From NCBI RefSeq assembly GCF_014639655.1, contig NZ_BMGB01000001.1, forward strand, positions 868,001-932,000: a stretch of 64,000 nucleotides of DNA. The letters are read 5' to 3'. This stretch comes from Conyzicola nivalis. GTDB lineage: Bacteria; Actinomycetota; Actinomycetes; Actinomycetales; Microbacteriaceae. The first letter of the stretch is position 1. Each line of letters opens with the position of its first letter. The notes beneath the pieces are model-generated. The model was not told the origin of the DNA. It made no database searches and worked only from the letters and a program-made list of their open reading frames with translations. Shown in pieces: positions 29,404 to 38,188 of this stretch. The translations under genes and the position numbers were made by a program.

Positions 29404-29991
29404 TCACTCCGAAGGCGGCCGGTCGTACACCGCGATACCCGCCGCGACCGCCGCGTCACGGTAGGCGTGCGCGAGGCTGTCGACCGTCTCGTGCGCGTTG
29501 AGCCCGCTAGGGTTCGGCACTACCCAGAGCGCCGCGCCGCCCAGCCGCTCGGCCTGCGGTCCGACCGCCGTCTTCGGTCGGGCGAAGGCGGAACGGTACG
29601 CGGTGATCCCCAGCATCGCGACGACCGCGGGGGCCAGCGCCGTGACGCGGGTCTCGAGCAGCGCGGCACCCTCGACCAGCTGCTCCTTCGTGAGCTCGTC
29701 GGCCCGACGTGTGGCGGCGGCGACCAGGCTGGTGATGCCGATCCCCCGCGCGAAAAGGTGAGCACGGTCGTCGTCGTGCAGACCGGCAGACGCGTCGATG
29801 ACGCGGTCGGTGATACCCGCGCGGTAGAGGGCGGAATAGAAGCGGTTGCCGCGGAGGGCGAAGGGCGCCTGCACCGCGACCGTGTGCAGGCCGGGATTGA
29901 TGCCGACGAAGAGCAGCTTCAGGCCCGGTCCTACCGTGTCGGGCAGCGTGCGTCCGTAGAGGGCTGCGTCTTCGGAGGGTGTGCGGGCCAT
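29404..29991 (-). CDS. mug: Mismatch-specific uracil/thymine DNA glycosylase (Mug/TDG family)
   Basis: Removes uracil or damaged pyrimidines opposite guanine to start base-excision repair. It is 195 residues of the UDG superfamily, with LLFVGINPGLHTVA near residue 26 (catalytic Asn in GINPG), NRFYSALYRAGI near 48 and the insertion-loop motif VVPNPSGLNAHE near 160. The ATG overlaps the stop of the upstream EEP hydrolase by one base (TGATG), so they are co-translated. Confidence 0.9.
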   Translation of the reverse strand: MARTPSEDAALYGRTLPDTVGPGLKLLFVGINPGLHTVAVQAPFALRGNRFYSALYRAGITDRVIDASAGLHDDDRAHLFARGIGITSLVAAATRRADELTKEQLVEGAALLETRVTALAPAVVAMLGITAYRSAFARPKTAVGPQAERLGGAALWVVPNPSGLNAHETVDSLAHAYRDAAVAAGIAVYDRPPSE

Positions 29992-30848
29992 CAGGCGTGG
30001 GACGTGGCGGCAGCTGGAGCGGGCGAGGTAGACACGGCGCGCATCCGCAGCACGGCCTGCACCGGCTCGTGGTCGGACGGCGCTGCGCCCTCGAAGCGCG
30101 CCGTGTTGATGCCCATCGCCTTCACCTCGATGCCGCCCTTCACCAGCAGCCAGTCGATGCGCTTGCCGCCGACCTTCGGCGGGTGGTAGTTCGAGAAGGT
30201 GGTGAAGTCGTCGGAGAGCCGACGGTTGGGCATCAGCCAGGCGTCGACGAGGCCCGCGTTGTACATCAGCTCGCGGTACGGCGCCGAGTCGACGTCGGCG
30301 TTCGCGTCGCCGGTGACGATGACGGGCCCGCTCGCCTGACGGACAAGCCGGGTGAGCATCCGGGCCGACTGCAACCGGGCGGCGGCCGACAGGTGGTCGA
30401 AGTGGGTGTTGAAGGCGCGGAACTCGACGCCCGTGGCCAGGTCGCGGAACTCGGCCTGCACGACGGCCCGCGGCACGCGGTTGCCCCACGAGCGCGAACC
30501 GGGAACGAGCGGCGTGTTCGACAGCGCGAACTGGTGCCAGTCGACGAGCTCGAGCCGGGCGGAGTCGTAGAAGATCGGACTCGCCTCGCCCTCGCGGTTG
30601 GCGTTACGGCCGTGACCGACGCGTGCGTACGACGGGCCGAGGCACTCGCCCACGAACCGCGACTGGTCGAGCAGCGCCTCCTGCACGCCGAGCAGGGAGG
30701 GCAGCTCCGCCTGGAGCAGCGCGGCAATGAGGTGCTTGCGCCCGGACCACGCGTCCCGGCTGCGTCGCGGGAGCCGCGGCATCCGTCGCCTTATGTTGTA
30801 GCTCATAACGTGCAGGTCGGGAGGGGCGGTGGGCCCGATGAACGTCAT
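29991..30848 (-). CDS. Endonuclease/exonuclease/phosphatase (EEP) family protein
   Basis: A 285-residue DNase I-like metal-dependent phosphohydrolase. Family blocks are LHVMSYNIRRR (Asn), LLGVQEAL (catalytic Glu near 56), EFRAFNTHFDHLS (His), VIVTGDANADVDS (Asp-Asn pair near 175), KRIDWLLVKGG and the terminal SDHEPVQAVLR (Asp-His). All catalytic residues are present. No signal peptide is seen. Coupling to mug hints at DNA repair, but members also hydrolyse phosphoesters of lipids or sugars, so the substrate is open. Confidence 0.85.
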   Translation of the reverse strand: MTFIGPTAPPDLHVMSYNIRRRMPRLPRRSRDAWSGRKHLIAALLQAELPSLLGVQEALLDQSRFVGECLGPSYARVGHGRNANREGEASPIFYDSARLELVDWHQFALSNTPLVPGSRSWGNRVPRAVVQAEFRDLATGVEFRAFNTHFDHLSAAARLQSARMLTRLVRQASGPVIVTGDANADVDSAPYRELMYNAGLVDAWLMPNRRLSDDFTTFSNYHPPKVGGKRIDWLLVKGGIEVKAMGINTARFEGAAPSDHEPVQAVLRMRAVSTSPAPAAATSHA

Positions 30849-30868
30849 GGCCCCAGAGTAGGCTGCGG

Positions 30869-30956
30869 TTTCGGAAATTCAGGATGCCGCGACGGAAACA
30901 GCCCGCCACGGCCCGCACATCGGGCTGGGGCGGGCTGACTTCCTGAGTTTCCGAAA
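30869..30956. repeat. Solo palindrome related to IR1/IR2
   Basis: An 88-bp element between nusB and the EEP gene. Termini TTTCGGAAATTCAGGA (30869-30884) and TCCTGAGTTTCCGAAA (30941-30956) pair 15 of 16. A nested pair AGCCCGCC/GGCGGGCT lies inside. The core AATTCAGG resembles the AACTCAGG of IR1 and ATTCAGG of IR2. It sits 14 nt past the nusB stop and may act as its terminator. Confidence 0.7.
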
Positions 30957-30970
30957 GGTGCCGGCGGGGG

Positions 30971-31384
30971 CTACGCGCGGGTCTGCGCGATGCGCCCGAG
31001 CAGACCGTTGATGAAGCCGGCCGAGTCCTCGGTGGAGAGCACCGCGGCGGCCTCAACCGCCTCGGAGATCGCGACGCCGTCGGGGATCTGCTCGTTGAAC
31101 AGCAGCTCCCAGATGCCGATGCGCACGATGGCGCGGTCGACGGCCGGCATGCGGTTGATCGTCCACCCCTGGGCGTAGGTCTCGATCAGTTCGTCGATCT
31201 CGTCACCGTGCTCGGTGATGCCGACGACGATCTCGCGGGCGTACGGCCACGACGAGCCGCGCTTGGGGTCGGCATCGGCTCGTGCCTGCTCGGTGGCGAG
31301 GGCCGTGTTGATGGATTCTTCACGGACGTCTGCCCCGTAGAGCAGGTCGAGGGCGCGCTTGCGCGCCTTGGTGCGGGCACTCAT
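30971..31384 (-). CDS. nusB: Transcription antitermination factor NusB
   Basis: A 137-residue all-helical RNA-binding protein that joins NusE (S10) on boxA RNA to support rRNA antitermination. Conserved blocks are ARTKARKRALDLLYGADVR, WTINRMPAVDRAIVRIGIWEL and EAVEAAAVLSTEDSAGFINGLLGRIA. It follows efp after 11 nt, the common efp-nusB pairing. The ATG giving MSARTKARKRAL is used; a longer open frame overlaps efp. Confidence 0.95.
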   Translation of the reverse strand: MSARTKARKRALDLLYGADVREESINTALATEQARADADPKRGSSWPYAREIVVGITEHGDEIDELIETYAQGWTINRMPAVDRAIVRIGIWELLFNEQIPDGVAISEAVEAAAVLSTEDSAGFINGLLGRIAQTRA

Positions 31385-31395
31385 ATCGGCGGCGC

Positions 31396-31959
31396 CTAGT
31401 CGGTGACGCGGCCGAGGTAGCTGCCGTCGCGCGTGTCGACCTTGACCTTGGTGCCGATGTCGAGGAAGAGGGGAACCTGAATCTCGTAGCCGGTCTCGAC
31501 GGTGGCGGGCTTGGTTCCGCCGGTCGAGCGGTCGCCCTGCAGGCCGGGCTCGGTGTAGGTGATCTCGAGCGTGACGGAGGCGGGCAGCTCGACGTAGAGG
31601 GGGGCCTCGTTGTGCAGCGCGATCGTGACGTTCTGGTTCTCGAGCATGAAGTTGACGGCGTCGCCGACCTGGGCCGCCGAGAGGGTGATCTGGTCGTAGT
31701 TGCCGAGGTCCATGAACACGAAGTTCTCGCCGTCGGCGTAGAGGTACTGGTAGTCGGCGCGGTCGACGGTCTCGGTCTCGATCTTGGCACCGGCGTTGAA
31801 CGTGCGGTCGACGACCTTGCCGCTCATGACGTTCTTGACCTTGGTGCGCACGAAGGCGCCGCCCTTGCCCGGCTTCACGTGCTGGAACTCGATGACGGTC
31901 CACAGCTGGCCATCCATGTTGAGAACGACGCCGTTCTTGATGTCAGAGGTAGAAGCCAT
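31396..31959 (-). CDS. efp: Elongation factor P
   Basis: Relieves ribosome stalling at polyproline stretches. It is 187 residues with the three-domain EF-P fold. The tip loop in domain I reads [17 protein letters not shown], with the usually modified lysine position (PGKGGA) near 32. Domains II and III show [27 protein letters not shown] and [24 protein letters not shown]. No dedicated modification enzyme is in the window. It precedes nusB. Confidence 0.97.
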   Translation of the reverse strand: MASTSDIKNGVVLNMDGQLWTVIEFQHVKPGKGGAFVRTKVKNVMSGKVVDRTFNAGAKIETETVDRADYQYLYADGENFVFMDLGNYDQITLSAAQVGDAVNFMLENQNVTIALHNEAPLYVELPASVTLEITYTEPGLQGDRSTGGTKPATVETGYEIQVPLFLDIGTKVKVDTRDGSYLGRVTD

Positions 31960-32003
31960 GCGAAAGAAGTCCGTTCAGATAAGGGAGAGGAGTGCAGGCC
32001 ATC

Positions 32004-32032
32004 GTAGGTCGCTCAGCGACCGTATCGAAACC
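32004..32032. repeat. GAGTAGG-type intergenic palindrome (truncated copy)
   Basis: Reads GTAGGTCGCTCAGCGACC followed by GTATCGAAACC. It is the same inner stem (GGTCGCTCAGCGACC) as the copy at 14294, with the left GGTTGA part missing. It sits between aroQ and efp. As RNA the GGTCGC/GCGACC arms form a short hairpin. Confidence 0.65.
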
Positions 32033-32051
32033 AGAAAGCGATTCTACCGGT

Positions 32052-32492
32052 TCAGCTCTTGATCCGACCAACGGCGACGAGGGCGAGCAGGTAGGAGTCG
32101 AAGCCGAAGCCCGCGATCACGCCCGTGGCGATGCCGGAGATCACGCTGGTGTGGCGGAACTCCTCGCGGGCGTGCGGGTTCGAAATGTGCACCTCGACGA
32201 GCGGGATTCCGGCCTTGGTGACGAGAGCCGCGGCATCCCGCAGCCCGTAGGAATAGTGCGTGAACGCCGCCGGGTTCAGGATGACCGGGGTCGCCGTGTC
32301 GACGGCCTCGTGCAGCCAGCCGATGAGTGTGCCTTCGTCGTCGGTCTGGCGCAGGTCGATCGTGGTGCCCTCGGGAGCCTCGGCCTCGAGCAGTACGCGC
32401 AGCGCCGGGAGGTCTTGATTGCCGTAGACGTCGGGCTCGCGGGAACCGAGACGGCCGAGGTTGGGACCATTGAGAACCAGCACGTTTTTCAC
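32052..32492 (-). CDS. aroQ: 3-dehydroquinate dehydratase, type II
   Basis: Third step of the shikimate pathway. It is 146 residues, the small dodecameric type II enzyme. [21 protein letters not shown] at the start carries the catalytic Arg and Tyr, and [15 protein letters not shown] near 75 and [16 protein letters not shown] near 100 carry the catalytic His and substrate-binding residues. It starts with GTG. It is the last of the aroE-aroC-aroK-aroB-SHOCT-aroQ series. Confidence 0.96.
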   Translation of the reverse strand: MKNVLVLNGPNLGRLGSREPDVYGNQDLPALRVLLEAEAPEGTTIDLRQTDDEGTLIGWLHEAVDTATPVILNPAAFTHYSYGLRDAAALVTKAGIPLVEVHISNPHAREEFRHTSVISGIATGVIAGFGFDSYLLALVAVGRIKS

Positions 32493-32513
32493 GTGCCCCA
32501 GTGTATCGAGGCG

Positions 32514-32729
32514 CTACTCGCGCAGAATCACGGCGCGCGCCTCGGCATGCTCGGCCTGGGAGATGGCGCCGTTCGCGAGCAGGGAGTCGAGCTTGGCCAA
32601 GCGTTCGGCCTTGCTGCGCGGTTTGCGGACGCGCAGTACGGCGCCGACGACGACGAGCACGAAGACAACCGTCAGAATCAGCCCGACAATAGCGAAGATG
32701 GGACCGAAGGCCCAGTTCCCTTGAGACAT
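32514..32729 (-). CDS. Small SHOCT-type membrane protein
   Basis: A 71-residue protein: one transmembrane helix near residues 9-33 (FGPIFAIVGLILTVVFVLVVVGAVL), a basic linker (RVRKPRSK), then a SHOCT-like helical hairpin, AERLAKLDSLLANGAISQAEHAEARAVILRE. SHOCT tails are short oligomerisation modules of unclear role. It lies between aroB and aroQ with gaps of 10 and 21 nt, so it is probably co-transcribed, but no link to the shikimate pathway is evident. Confidence 0.75.
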   Translation of the reverse strand: MSQGNWAFGPIFAIVGLILTVVFVLVVVGAVLRVRKPRSKAERLAKLDSLLANGAISQAEHAEARAVILRE

Positions 32730-32739
32730 GCTCTACAAC

Positions 32740-33816
32740 CTAGACGCCGACCTCCTGGTAGGCGAGGAACAGCATCGACTCGTCGGGCGCCTCGAGCACC
32801 GTCGGCAGCGCGAGGTCGTCGAGCACGATGAAGCGCAGCATGCCGGCGCGGGTCTTCTTGTCGCGCTGCATGGTGGCGAGGAGGGTCTGCCAGCGCCCGA
32901 CCGGGTAGTCGATGGGCAGGGTGAGCGAAGAGAGGATGCTGCGGTGGCGGTCGACCACCTCATCGCTCAATGACCCGGTGAGCCGCGCGAGTTCCGCGGC
33001 GAACACCATGCCGACCGAGATCGCGGCACCGTGACGCCAGCGGTAGCGTTCGGCGTGCTCGATCGCGTGCCCGAGGGTGTGCCCGTAGTTGAGGATCTCC
33101 CGCAGGCCGGACTCCTTGAAGTCCGCACCGACGACACGCGCCTTGAGCGCGATCGCGAGCTCGACGACGCGGCGGAACTCCGGCGTGGTCGGGTCGGTGA
33201 CGCGGTCGACGTCGGCCTCGATGATGTCGAGGATCTCGGGCTCGGCGATGAAACCGGCCTTCACGATCTCGGCGAAACCCGCGAGGATCTCGTTGCGCGG
33301 GATGGTGTCGAGCGTGTCCAGGTCGACGACGACGGCGGCGGGAGCGTAGAACGAGCCGACGAGGTTCTTGCCCTCCGAGGTGTTGATGCCCGTCTTGCCG
33401 CCGATCGAGGCGTCGACCATGCCGAGCACGCTCGTCGGGACCTGGATGAGCTTCACGCCGCGCAACCAGGTGGCGGCGACGAAGCCGGCGATGTCGGTGG
33501 TGGCTCCCCCGCCGAGGCCGATGACGGCGTCGGTGCGGGTGAAGTCGGTCTGGCCCATGATCTGCCAGCAGAACGCGGCGACCTCGACGCGTTTGGCGTC
33601 CTCGGCGTCCGGCACCTCGGCGAGCAGCACCTCGTAGCGGTCGGCGAGGCTCTCGCGCAGGGCGTTGGCTTTCGCGCCCAGCGTCGGCGGGTGGACGATG
33701 AGCACCTTTGCGACCTTGTTGCCGAGCTGGTCGCCGAGGCCCCCGAGCAGGCCGCGGCCGATGAGGATGTCGTACGGGTCGAGCCCCGCGACGGTGACGA
33801 TTGTGGTGTCGGTCAT
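32740..33816 (-). CDS. aroB: 3-dehydroquinate synthase
   Basis: Second shikimate-pathway step, an NAD- and metal-dependent cyclisation of DAHP. It is 358 residues. The nucleotide-binding GLGGGATTDIAGFVAATWLRG lies near 100, GGKTGINTSEGKNLVGSFYAP near 138, and the metal ligands are in FAEIVKAGF (Glu), NYGHTLGHAIE (His) and RHGAAISVGM (His). The ATG overlaps the aroK stop (ATGA). Confidence 0.97.
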   Translation of the reverse strand: MTDTTIVTVAGLDPYDILIGRGLLGGLGDQLGNKVAKVLIVHPPTLGAKANALRESLADRYEVLLAEVPDAEDAKRVEVAAFCWQIMGQTDFTRTDAVIGLGGGATTDIAGFVAATWLRGVKLIQVPTSVLGMVDASIGGKTGINTSEGKNLVGSFYAPAAVVVDLDTLDTIPRNEILAGFAEIVKAGFIAEPEILDIIEADVDRVTDPTTPEFRRVVELAIALKARVVGADFKESGLREILNYGHTLGHAIEHAERYRWRHGAAISVGMVFAAELARLTGSLSDEVVDRHRSILSSLTLPIDYPVGRWQTLLATMQRDKKTRAGMLRFIVLDDLALPTVLEAPDESMLFLAYQEVGV

Positions 33817-34337
33817 TCTGACGTCTCCTGGATCCAGCCGACGATGTCGGCGGCGATGTGGTCGATCGGAAGGCTCGAGGTGTCGAACGTGCGCTGCGCG
33901 AGCCGGTCGTAGATCGGGCGGCGGGTGTCGACGAGCGCCGACCACGCTTCGACACCGTCGACGAGCGGCCGCTTGCCGCCGGTGATGCGTTTGGCCACGG
34001 CCTCCGCGGTCACGGTGAGCTGCACGACGCGATGATCGGCGAGGTCGCGCTGGGTGTTCTCGTCGAGCACCGCTCCCCCGCCGAGCGCCACGACGGCGCC
34101 CTCGCGGAGGGCCGCGGCCACGTGCTCCCGTTCGATCGCGCGGAAATGAGGCTCGCCGTGCTCGGCAAACAGGTCGGCTATCGACCCGTGCTCGGCCACG
34201 ATGCGCTTGTCGGTGTCGACGAACGGTACGTCGAGCAGCTTCGCGACGCGTTTGCCGAGACGGGACTTGCCCGCGCCGGGCGCGCCGATCAGCACGAGGA
34301 CCGGCCGGGCGGATGCCGCCGGGTCAGGCTCGTTCAT
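33813..34337 (-). CDS. aroK: Shikimate kinase
   Basis: Phosphorylates shikimate with ATP. It is 174 residues with the P-loop [17 protein letters not shown] near 16, the shikimate-binding [12 protein letters not shown] near 40, FRAIEREHV and the [11 protein letters not shown] block near 87. The LID arginines lie in GGKRPLVDG near 125. Its start lies inside the end of aroC (14-nt overlap), and its stop overlaps aroB. Confidence 0.95.
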   Translation of the reverse strand: MNEPDPAASARPVLVLIGAPGAGKSRLGKRVAKLLDVPFVDTDKRIVAEHGSIADLFAEHGEPHFRAIEREHVAAALREGAVVALGGGAVLDENTQRDLADHRVVQLTVTAEAVAKRITGGKRPLVDGVEAWSALVDTRRPIYDRLAQRTFDTSSLPIDHIAADIVGWIQETSE

Positions 34338-35532
34338 CGTAGGTCTGTGCCGTGCGCTGCGCCGCCGGGATGGACGCGAGGTAGCTCTCGAGGTTGCGGG
34401 CGGTCTCGGGGACCGAGTCGCCGCCGAACTTCTCGATCACCGAGTTGGCGAGCACGAGCGCCACCATCGCCTCGGCCACGACGCCGGCAGCCGGGACGGC
34501 GCACACGTCGGAACGCTGGTGGTGTGCCTCGGCCGCCTGGCCGGTGGCGACGTCGACGGTGCGCAGGGCGTGCGGCACAGTGGCGATCGGCTTCATGCCG
34601 GCGCGCACGCGCAGCACGGTGCCGGTGGACATACCGCCCTCGGTTCCGCCCGCCTTGTCGCTGAGCCGGGAGATGAGCGAGCCGTCGGTGACCAGTTCGT
34701 CGTGCGCCTGCGAGCCGGGGCGGGTGGTGGTGAGGAAGCCGTCGCCGACCTCGACGCCCTTGATCGCCTGGATGCCCATGAGCGCGGCCGCGAGCTGCGA
34801 ATCGAGCCGGCGGTCCCAGTGCACGTAAGACCCGAGACCGGGCGGCACGCCGTAGGCGAGAACCTCGACGACACCGCCGAGGGTGTCGCCGTCCTTCTGC
34901 GCACCGTCGATGAGGGTGACCATTCGGGCGGATGTCGCGGGGTCGAAGCAGCGCACGAGGTCGGCGTCGAGCGTGGCGACGTCGGTGGGCGTGGGCAGGT
35001 CGGAACCCTCGGGCACGCGCACGGTACCGATCGACAGGGTGTGGCTCACGAGCGTGATGCCGAGCTCTCCGAGGAACTTGCGCGCCACGGCGCCGAGGGC
35101 GACCCGGGCGGCGGTCTCGCGGGCGCTCGCGCGCTCGAGCACGTTGCGGGCCTCGTCGAAGCCGTACTTCTGCATACCGACGAGGTCGGCGTGGCCCGGA
35201 CGGGGACGGGTCAGGGGCGCGCCGCGACCCTTGGGCAGGCTCTCGACGTCGACGGGAGACGCACTCATCACGTCGACCCAGCGCGGCCACTCGGTGTTGC
35301 CGATGCGGATGGCGATCGGGCTGCCCATCGTCTCGCCGAAGCGCACGCCGCCCGAGATGGTGAGCTCGTCCTCCTCGAACTTCATACGCGCGCCACGGCC
35401 GTAACCGAGTTTGCGTCTGGCCAGATCGGCGCGGATGTCGTCGAGGCTCACGGGGACGCCGGCGGGCAGGCCCTCCATGATCGCGATCAATTCCGGGCCG
35501 TGGGACTCACCTGCGGTCAACCAACGAAGCAT
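34324..35532 (-). CDS. aroC: Chorismate synthase
   Basis: Last shikimate-pathway step: makes chorismate from EPSP using reduced FMN. It is 402 residues. Conserved blocks include [15 protein letters not shown] at the start, [37 protein letters not shown] (residues about 39-75), [19 protein letters not shown] near 125 and the C-terminal [21 protein letters not shown]. The ATG giving [12 protein letters not shown] is the conventional start; ten more in-frame codons upstream are not used. Confidence 0.97.
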   Translation of the reverse strand: MLRWLTAGESHGPELIAIMEGLPAGVPVSLDDIRADLARRKLGYGRGARMKFEEDELTISGGVRFGETMGSPIAIRIGNTEWPRWVDVMSASPVDVESLPKGRGAPLTRPRPGHADLVGMQKYGFDEARNVLERASARETAARVALGAVARKFLGELGITLVSHTLSIGTVRVPEGSDLPTPTDVATLDADLVRCFDPATSARMVTLIDGAQKDGDTLGGVVEVLAYGVPPGLGSYVHWDRRLDSQLAAALMGIQAIKGVEVGDGFLTTTRPGSQAHDELVTDGSLISRLSDKAGGTEGGMSTGTVLRVRAGMKPIATVPHALRTVDVATGQAAEAHHQRSDVCAVPAAGVVAEAMVALVLANSVIEKFGGDSVPETARNLESYLASIPAAQRTAQTYDERA

Positions 35533-35576
35533 AGGAGAATCCTCCCACACCCCGAGGCACACTCTTTCGGACAGCC

Positions 35577-35611
35577 GGTCGAGTGGGTCGCGCAGCGACC
35601 GTATCGAGACC
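35577..35611. repeat. GAGTGGG-type intergenic palindrome
   Basis: Reads GGTCGAGTGGGTCGCGCAGC then GACC and GTATCGAGACC, a 35-bp member of the family at 14294 and 32004. The inner stem is GGTCGC/GCGACC. It lies in the gap between aroE and aroC and touches the aroE stop codon. It may form a hairpin that trims aroE-aroC read-through. Confidence 0.7.
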
Positions 35612-36450
35612 TATCCGGCGACGGCAGCGCGCATCGCGGCCAGCACGTCGTCTTCACCCGGCAACGTCGCATCCGGAGCACCGTTCACGAAGATCCTGAT
35701 CTGCGCGACTGCCTGGTGCAGCAGCATCTCGAGGCCCGAGATCACGGTTCCTCCCGCGGCGAGCCACGATGCGGCGAGTTCGGACGGCCAGGGGTCGTAG
35801 GCGACATCGAAGAGAACGGATGCCGCGCGGATCGGCTCGGCGAAGGCGAGGCCGTGCGCCCCGTGGCCGGGGATGGTGCTGACGACGGCGTCCGGCACGG
35901 CGAACGGGCGGTCGGGCGCGCCGAACTGCCGCACGGCGACCTCGACGCCGAGCAGCTCGCCGAGGGCCACCAGATCGGCGGCCTTGGCCGGTGTGCGCAC
36001 GGAGACGATGGCGCGGGACGCCCCCAGCTCGCCCGCCGCCACCAAGGCCGACGCCGCGGTCGCGCCGCCACCGAGGATCTCGACCGAGTCGAGGCCGCCG
36101 ACGCCCGCCTCGCGGAAGGCCTCGGTCACCCCGTAGACGTCCGTGTTGTAGCCGCGCAGCTGCAGCGCGCCGGTCGAGCGGTCGAAGAGGACCGTGTTCG
36201 CGGCGCGGGTGAGGGTGGCCGTGTCATCCGCCCAGTCCAACAGCGGAAGCACGTCGCGCTTGAGCGGCATCGTCAACGACAGCCCGCGCCACGATGCGTC
36301 GCGGCCGGCCACGAAGCCGTGCAGGGCCCCCTCGGTCACGTCGACGGCGTCGTACTGCCAGTCGAGCCCGAGGGCACGGTAGGCCGCCGCGTGCAGCAGG
36401 GGCGACTTGGAGTGGGCGATCGGCGAGCCGAGAACGGCGAGCCGGGTCAC
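35611..36450 (-). CDS. aroE: Shikimate dehydrogenase
   Basis: NADPH-dependent reduction of 3-dehydroshikimate. It is 279 residues. The substrate site LAVLGSPIAHSKSPLLHAAAYRALG lies at residues 3-28, the catalytic lysine in SLTMPLKRDVLPLL near 65, NTDVYG near 100, the nucleotide fold VEILGGGATAASALVAA near 123 and GLEMLLHQAVAQ near 243. The GTG overlaps the mltG stop (GTGA). No basic NADP-specific arginine right after the glycine motif is obvious. Confidence 0.92.
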   Translation of the reverse strand: MTRLAVLGSPIAHSKSPLLHAAAYRALGLDWQYDAVDVTEGALHGFVAGRDASWRGLSLTMPLKRDVLPLLDWADDTATLTRAANTVLFDRSTGALQLRGYNTDVYGVTEAFREAGVGGLDSVEILGGGATAASALVAAGELGASRAIVSVRTPAKAADLVALGELLGVEVAVRQFGAPDRPFAVPDAVVSTIPGHGAHGLAFAEPIRAASVLFDVAYDPWPSELAASWLAAGGTVISGLEMLLHQAVAQIRIFVNGAPDATLPGEDDVLAAMRAAVAG

Positions 36451-37721
36451 CCGCCCGTGTCCCAGTCGGGGTTGTCGCGCACCCACTGCTGCCAGACCTT
36501 CACCGCGGCGTTGTGCTCCGCGGCCGTGGTCGAGAACACGGTCTCGCCCGTCTCGCCGTTGACCAGCACGAAGAACAGCCACGGGCCGTCGACCGGGTTC
36601 AGCACGGCCTGGATCGCGGCGTCACCGGGGGCGGAGATCGGGCCGATCGGCAGCCCGGGGTTGGCGTAGGTGTTGTAGGGGTTCGACGCGTCGGCGCGTT
36701 CCTCGTCTTCAGTGAAGATCGAACCGTTGCCTGTTCCGTAGCTGACGGTGGCGTCGGACTGAAGGTTCATACCGATGTCGAGGCGGTTCTGGAAGACGCG
36801 CGCGACCTTGGGGAAGTCGGTGGCCGGGCCGCCCTCTTTCTGGATGAGCCCCGCCATCGTCAGCACGCGGTGGCGGTCTGCGACCGCGACGCCGGCGGCG
36901 TCGAGCCGGGTGAACGTCTCGGTGACCAGGCGCTGCAGGATGTCGTGCGCAGTCTGGCCGGGCTGGAACTCGTAGGTGGCCGGGAACAGGTAGCCCTCGA
37001 GGCTCGGTGCCTCGGCCGGCAGCCCGAAGCTGGCGAGGTCGGTCGACGCGGCTTGGAAGTCCGCGAGCGGGATGCCCGTGCCCTCAGCGAGGTTCTCGAG
37101 CGCCGTCGGCAGCGTCGTGCCCTCGATGATGAGGGCGGAGGAGACGACGTGGTTCGCCGGGTCCTGCAGCGCGGTGAGCGCGGCGCGCGCGCTCATTTCC
37201 TTCTGCAGCGTATAGGTGCCCGGCATGAACGTCGGCTCTTCGGCGACGAGCAGGTCGTAGAACGCCTGGCTGGTCATGGTGACCCCGGCGTCGTGCAGCG
37301 TGTTCGCGATGTCCGATCCGATGTCGCCGTCGGCGATGACGATGTTCACCGCTTCACCGTTGCCGGAGCCCTCGTAGTCGATGGGCAGCTGCCAGCCGAG
37401 GGCCTCGCGCACCTGCGGTTCGAAGAGCGTCCAGGCCGCGAAGGCCGCACCACCGGCGAGAACGACCAGCGTCAGCAGCGCCCAGAGCCAGCCGAGGCGG
37501 CGCTTGCGCTTCGGGATGCCACGGAACTCTCCCCCGCCGTCGCGCCCGCGCTTCGGCGGCTTGCCGCCACCCTGGGCGACGGGCTCCTGCTCGGGGCGCT
37601 CGCGCTCGCGGCCCTCCGCCTCGCGCAGCTGGCGGCGGGTGAGCGGCTCGGCCGACGGCTGCGCGGCGGCGCTCGAGGGCTGGGAGGTGAAGATCTCGTC
37701 CCAGCTGGGATCGTTGGTCAC
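36447..37721 (-). CDS. mltG: Endolytic murein transglycosylase
   Basis: Cleaves nascent peptidoglycan glycan strands and is thought to set their length. It is 424 residues. A cytoplasmic basic, low-complexity N-terminal tail of about 95 residues is followed by one transmembrane helix (LGWLWALLTLVVLAGGAAFAAW). The extracellular YceG-like domain shows FMPGTYTLQKEM, LEGYLFPATYEF, the catalytic glutamate in LTMAGLIQKEGGPATDFPKVARVFQNRL and NPYNTYANPGLPIGPISAPG. It starts with GTG overlapping the ruvX stop (GTGA). Confidence 0.95.
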   Translation of the reverse strand: MTNDPSWDEIFTSQPSSAAAQPSAEPLTRRQLREAEGRERERPEQEPVAQGGGKPPKRGRDGGGEFRGIPKRKRRLGWLWALLTLVVLAGGAAFAAWTLFEPQVREALGWQLPIDYEGSGNGEAVNIVIADGDIGSDIANTLHDAGVTMTSQAFYDLLVAEEPTFMPGTYTLQKEMSARAALTALQDPANHVVSSALIIEGTTLPTALENLAEGTGIPLADFQAASTDLASFGLPAEAPSLEGYLFPATYEFQPGQTAHDILQRLVTETFTRLDAAGVAVADRHRVLTMAGLIQKEGGPATDFPKVARVFQNRLDIGMNLQSDATVSYGTGNGSIFTEDEERADASNPYNTYANPGLPIGPISAPGDAAIQAVLNPVDGPWLFFVLVNGETGETVFSTTAAEHNAAVKVWQQWVRDNPDWDTGG

Positions 37722-38185
37722 TGTTGCAGTCCTTTGTCCGGGTCAACGACGACGCCAGGCGAACGCTCGCTGGAGCGCTCGAAGTCGAGGGCATGTTGCA
37801 AAATTATAACGGCGGCGACCTGATCGATGACGTGACGCGTCTGTTTCGTCGATTTCCCCGAACTACGCACGGCGTTCTGCGCCGACACCGTCGAGAGCCG
37901 CTCGTCGACGAGACGCACCTCCACGTCCACCACGGCCGAGAGTCGCTCGGCGAATCCGACGGCGTCCTCGGTTGATGCGGTGCGGCGTCCGGACAGCGCG
38001 AGCGGCAGCCCGACGATGATCTCGAACGCGTCGATCTCCGCGGCCACCGCTACGATCCGGGCGATATCGCCGTCCCCGCGCGGCACGGTCTCCACCGGGG
38101 TGGCGAGCATGCCGTGCAGGTCGCTGCGCGCCACGCCGATGCGCACGGTGCCGACATCGATGCCGAGCCGGACTCCCGAACGCAC
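37718..38185 (-). CDS. ruvX: Putative Holliday junction resolvase / pre-16S rRNA nuclease (YqgF)
   Basis: A 155-residue RNase H-fold nuclease. LGIDVGTVRIGVARSD near residue 7 holds the first catalytic aspartate, VGLPLALSGRRTAS near 58 the substrate loop, VRLVDERLSTVSAQ near 90 the catalytic glutamate and VIDQVAAVIILQHALD near 120 the last aspartate. Family members mature 16S rRNA ends and may also cut Holliday junctions. It starts with GTG 3 nt after the alaS stop. Confidence 0.92.
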   Translation of the reverse strand: MRSGVRLGIDVGTVRIGVARSDLHGMLATPVETVPRGDGDIARIVAVAAEIDAFEIIVGLPLALSGRRTASTEDAVGFAERLSAVVDVEVRLVDERLSTVSAQNAVRSSGKSTKQTRHVIDQVAAVIILQHALDFERSSERSPGVVVDPDKGLQQ

Positions 38186-38188
38186 GCG

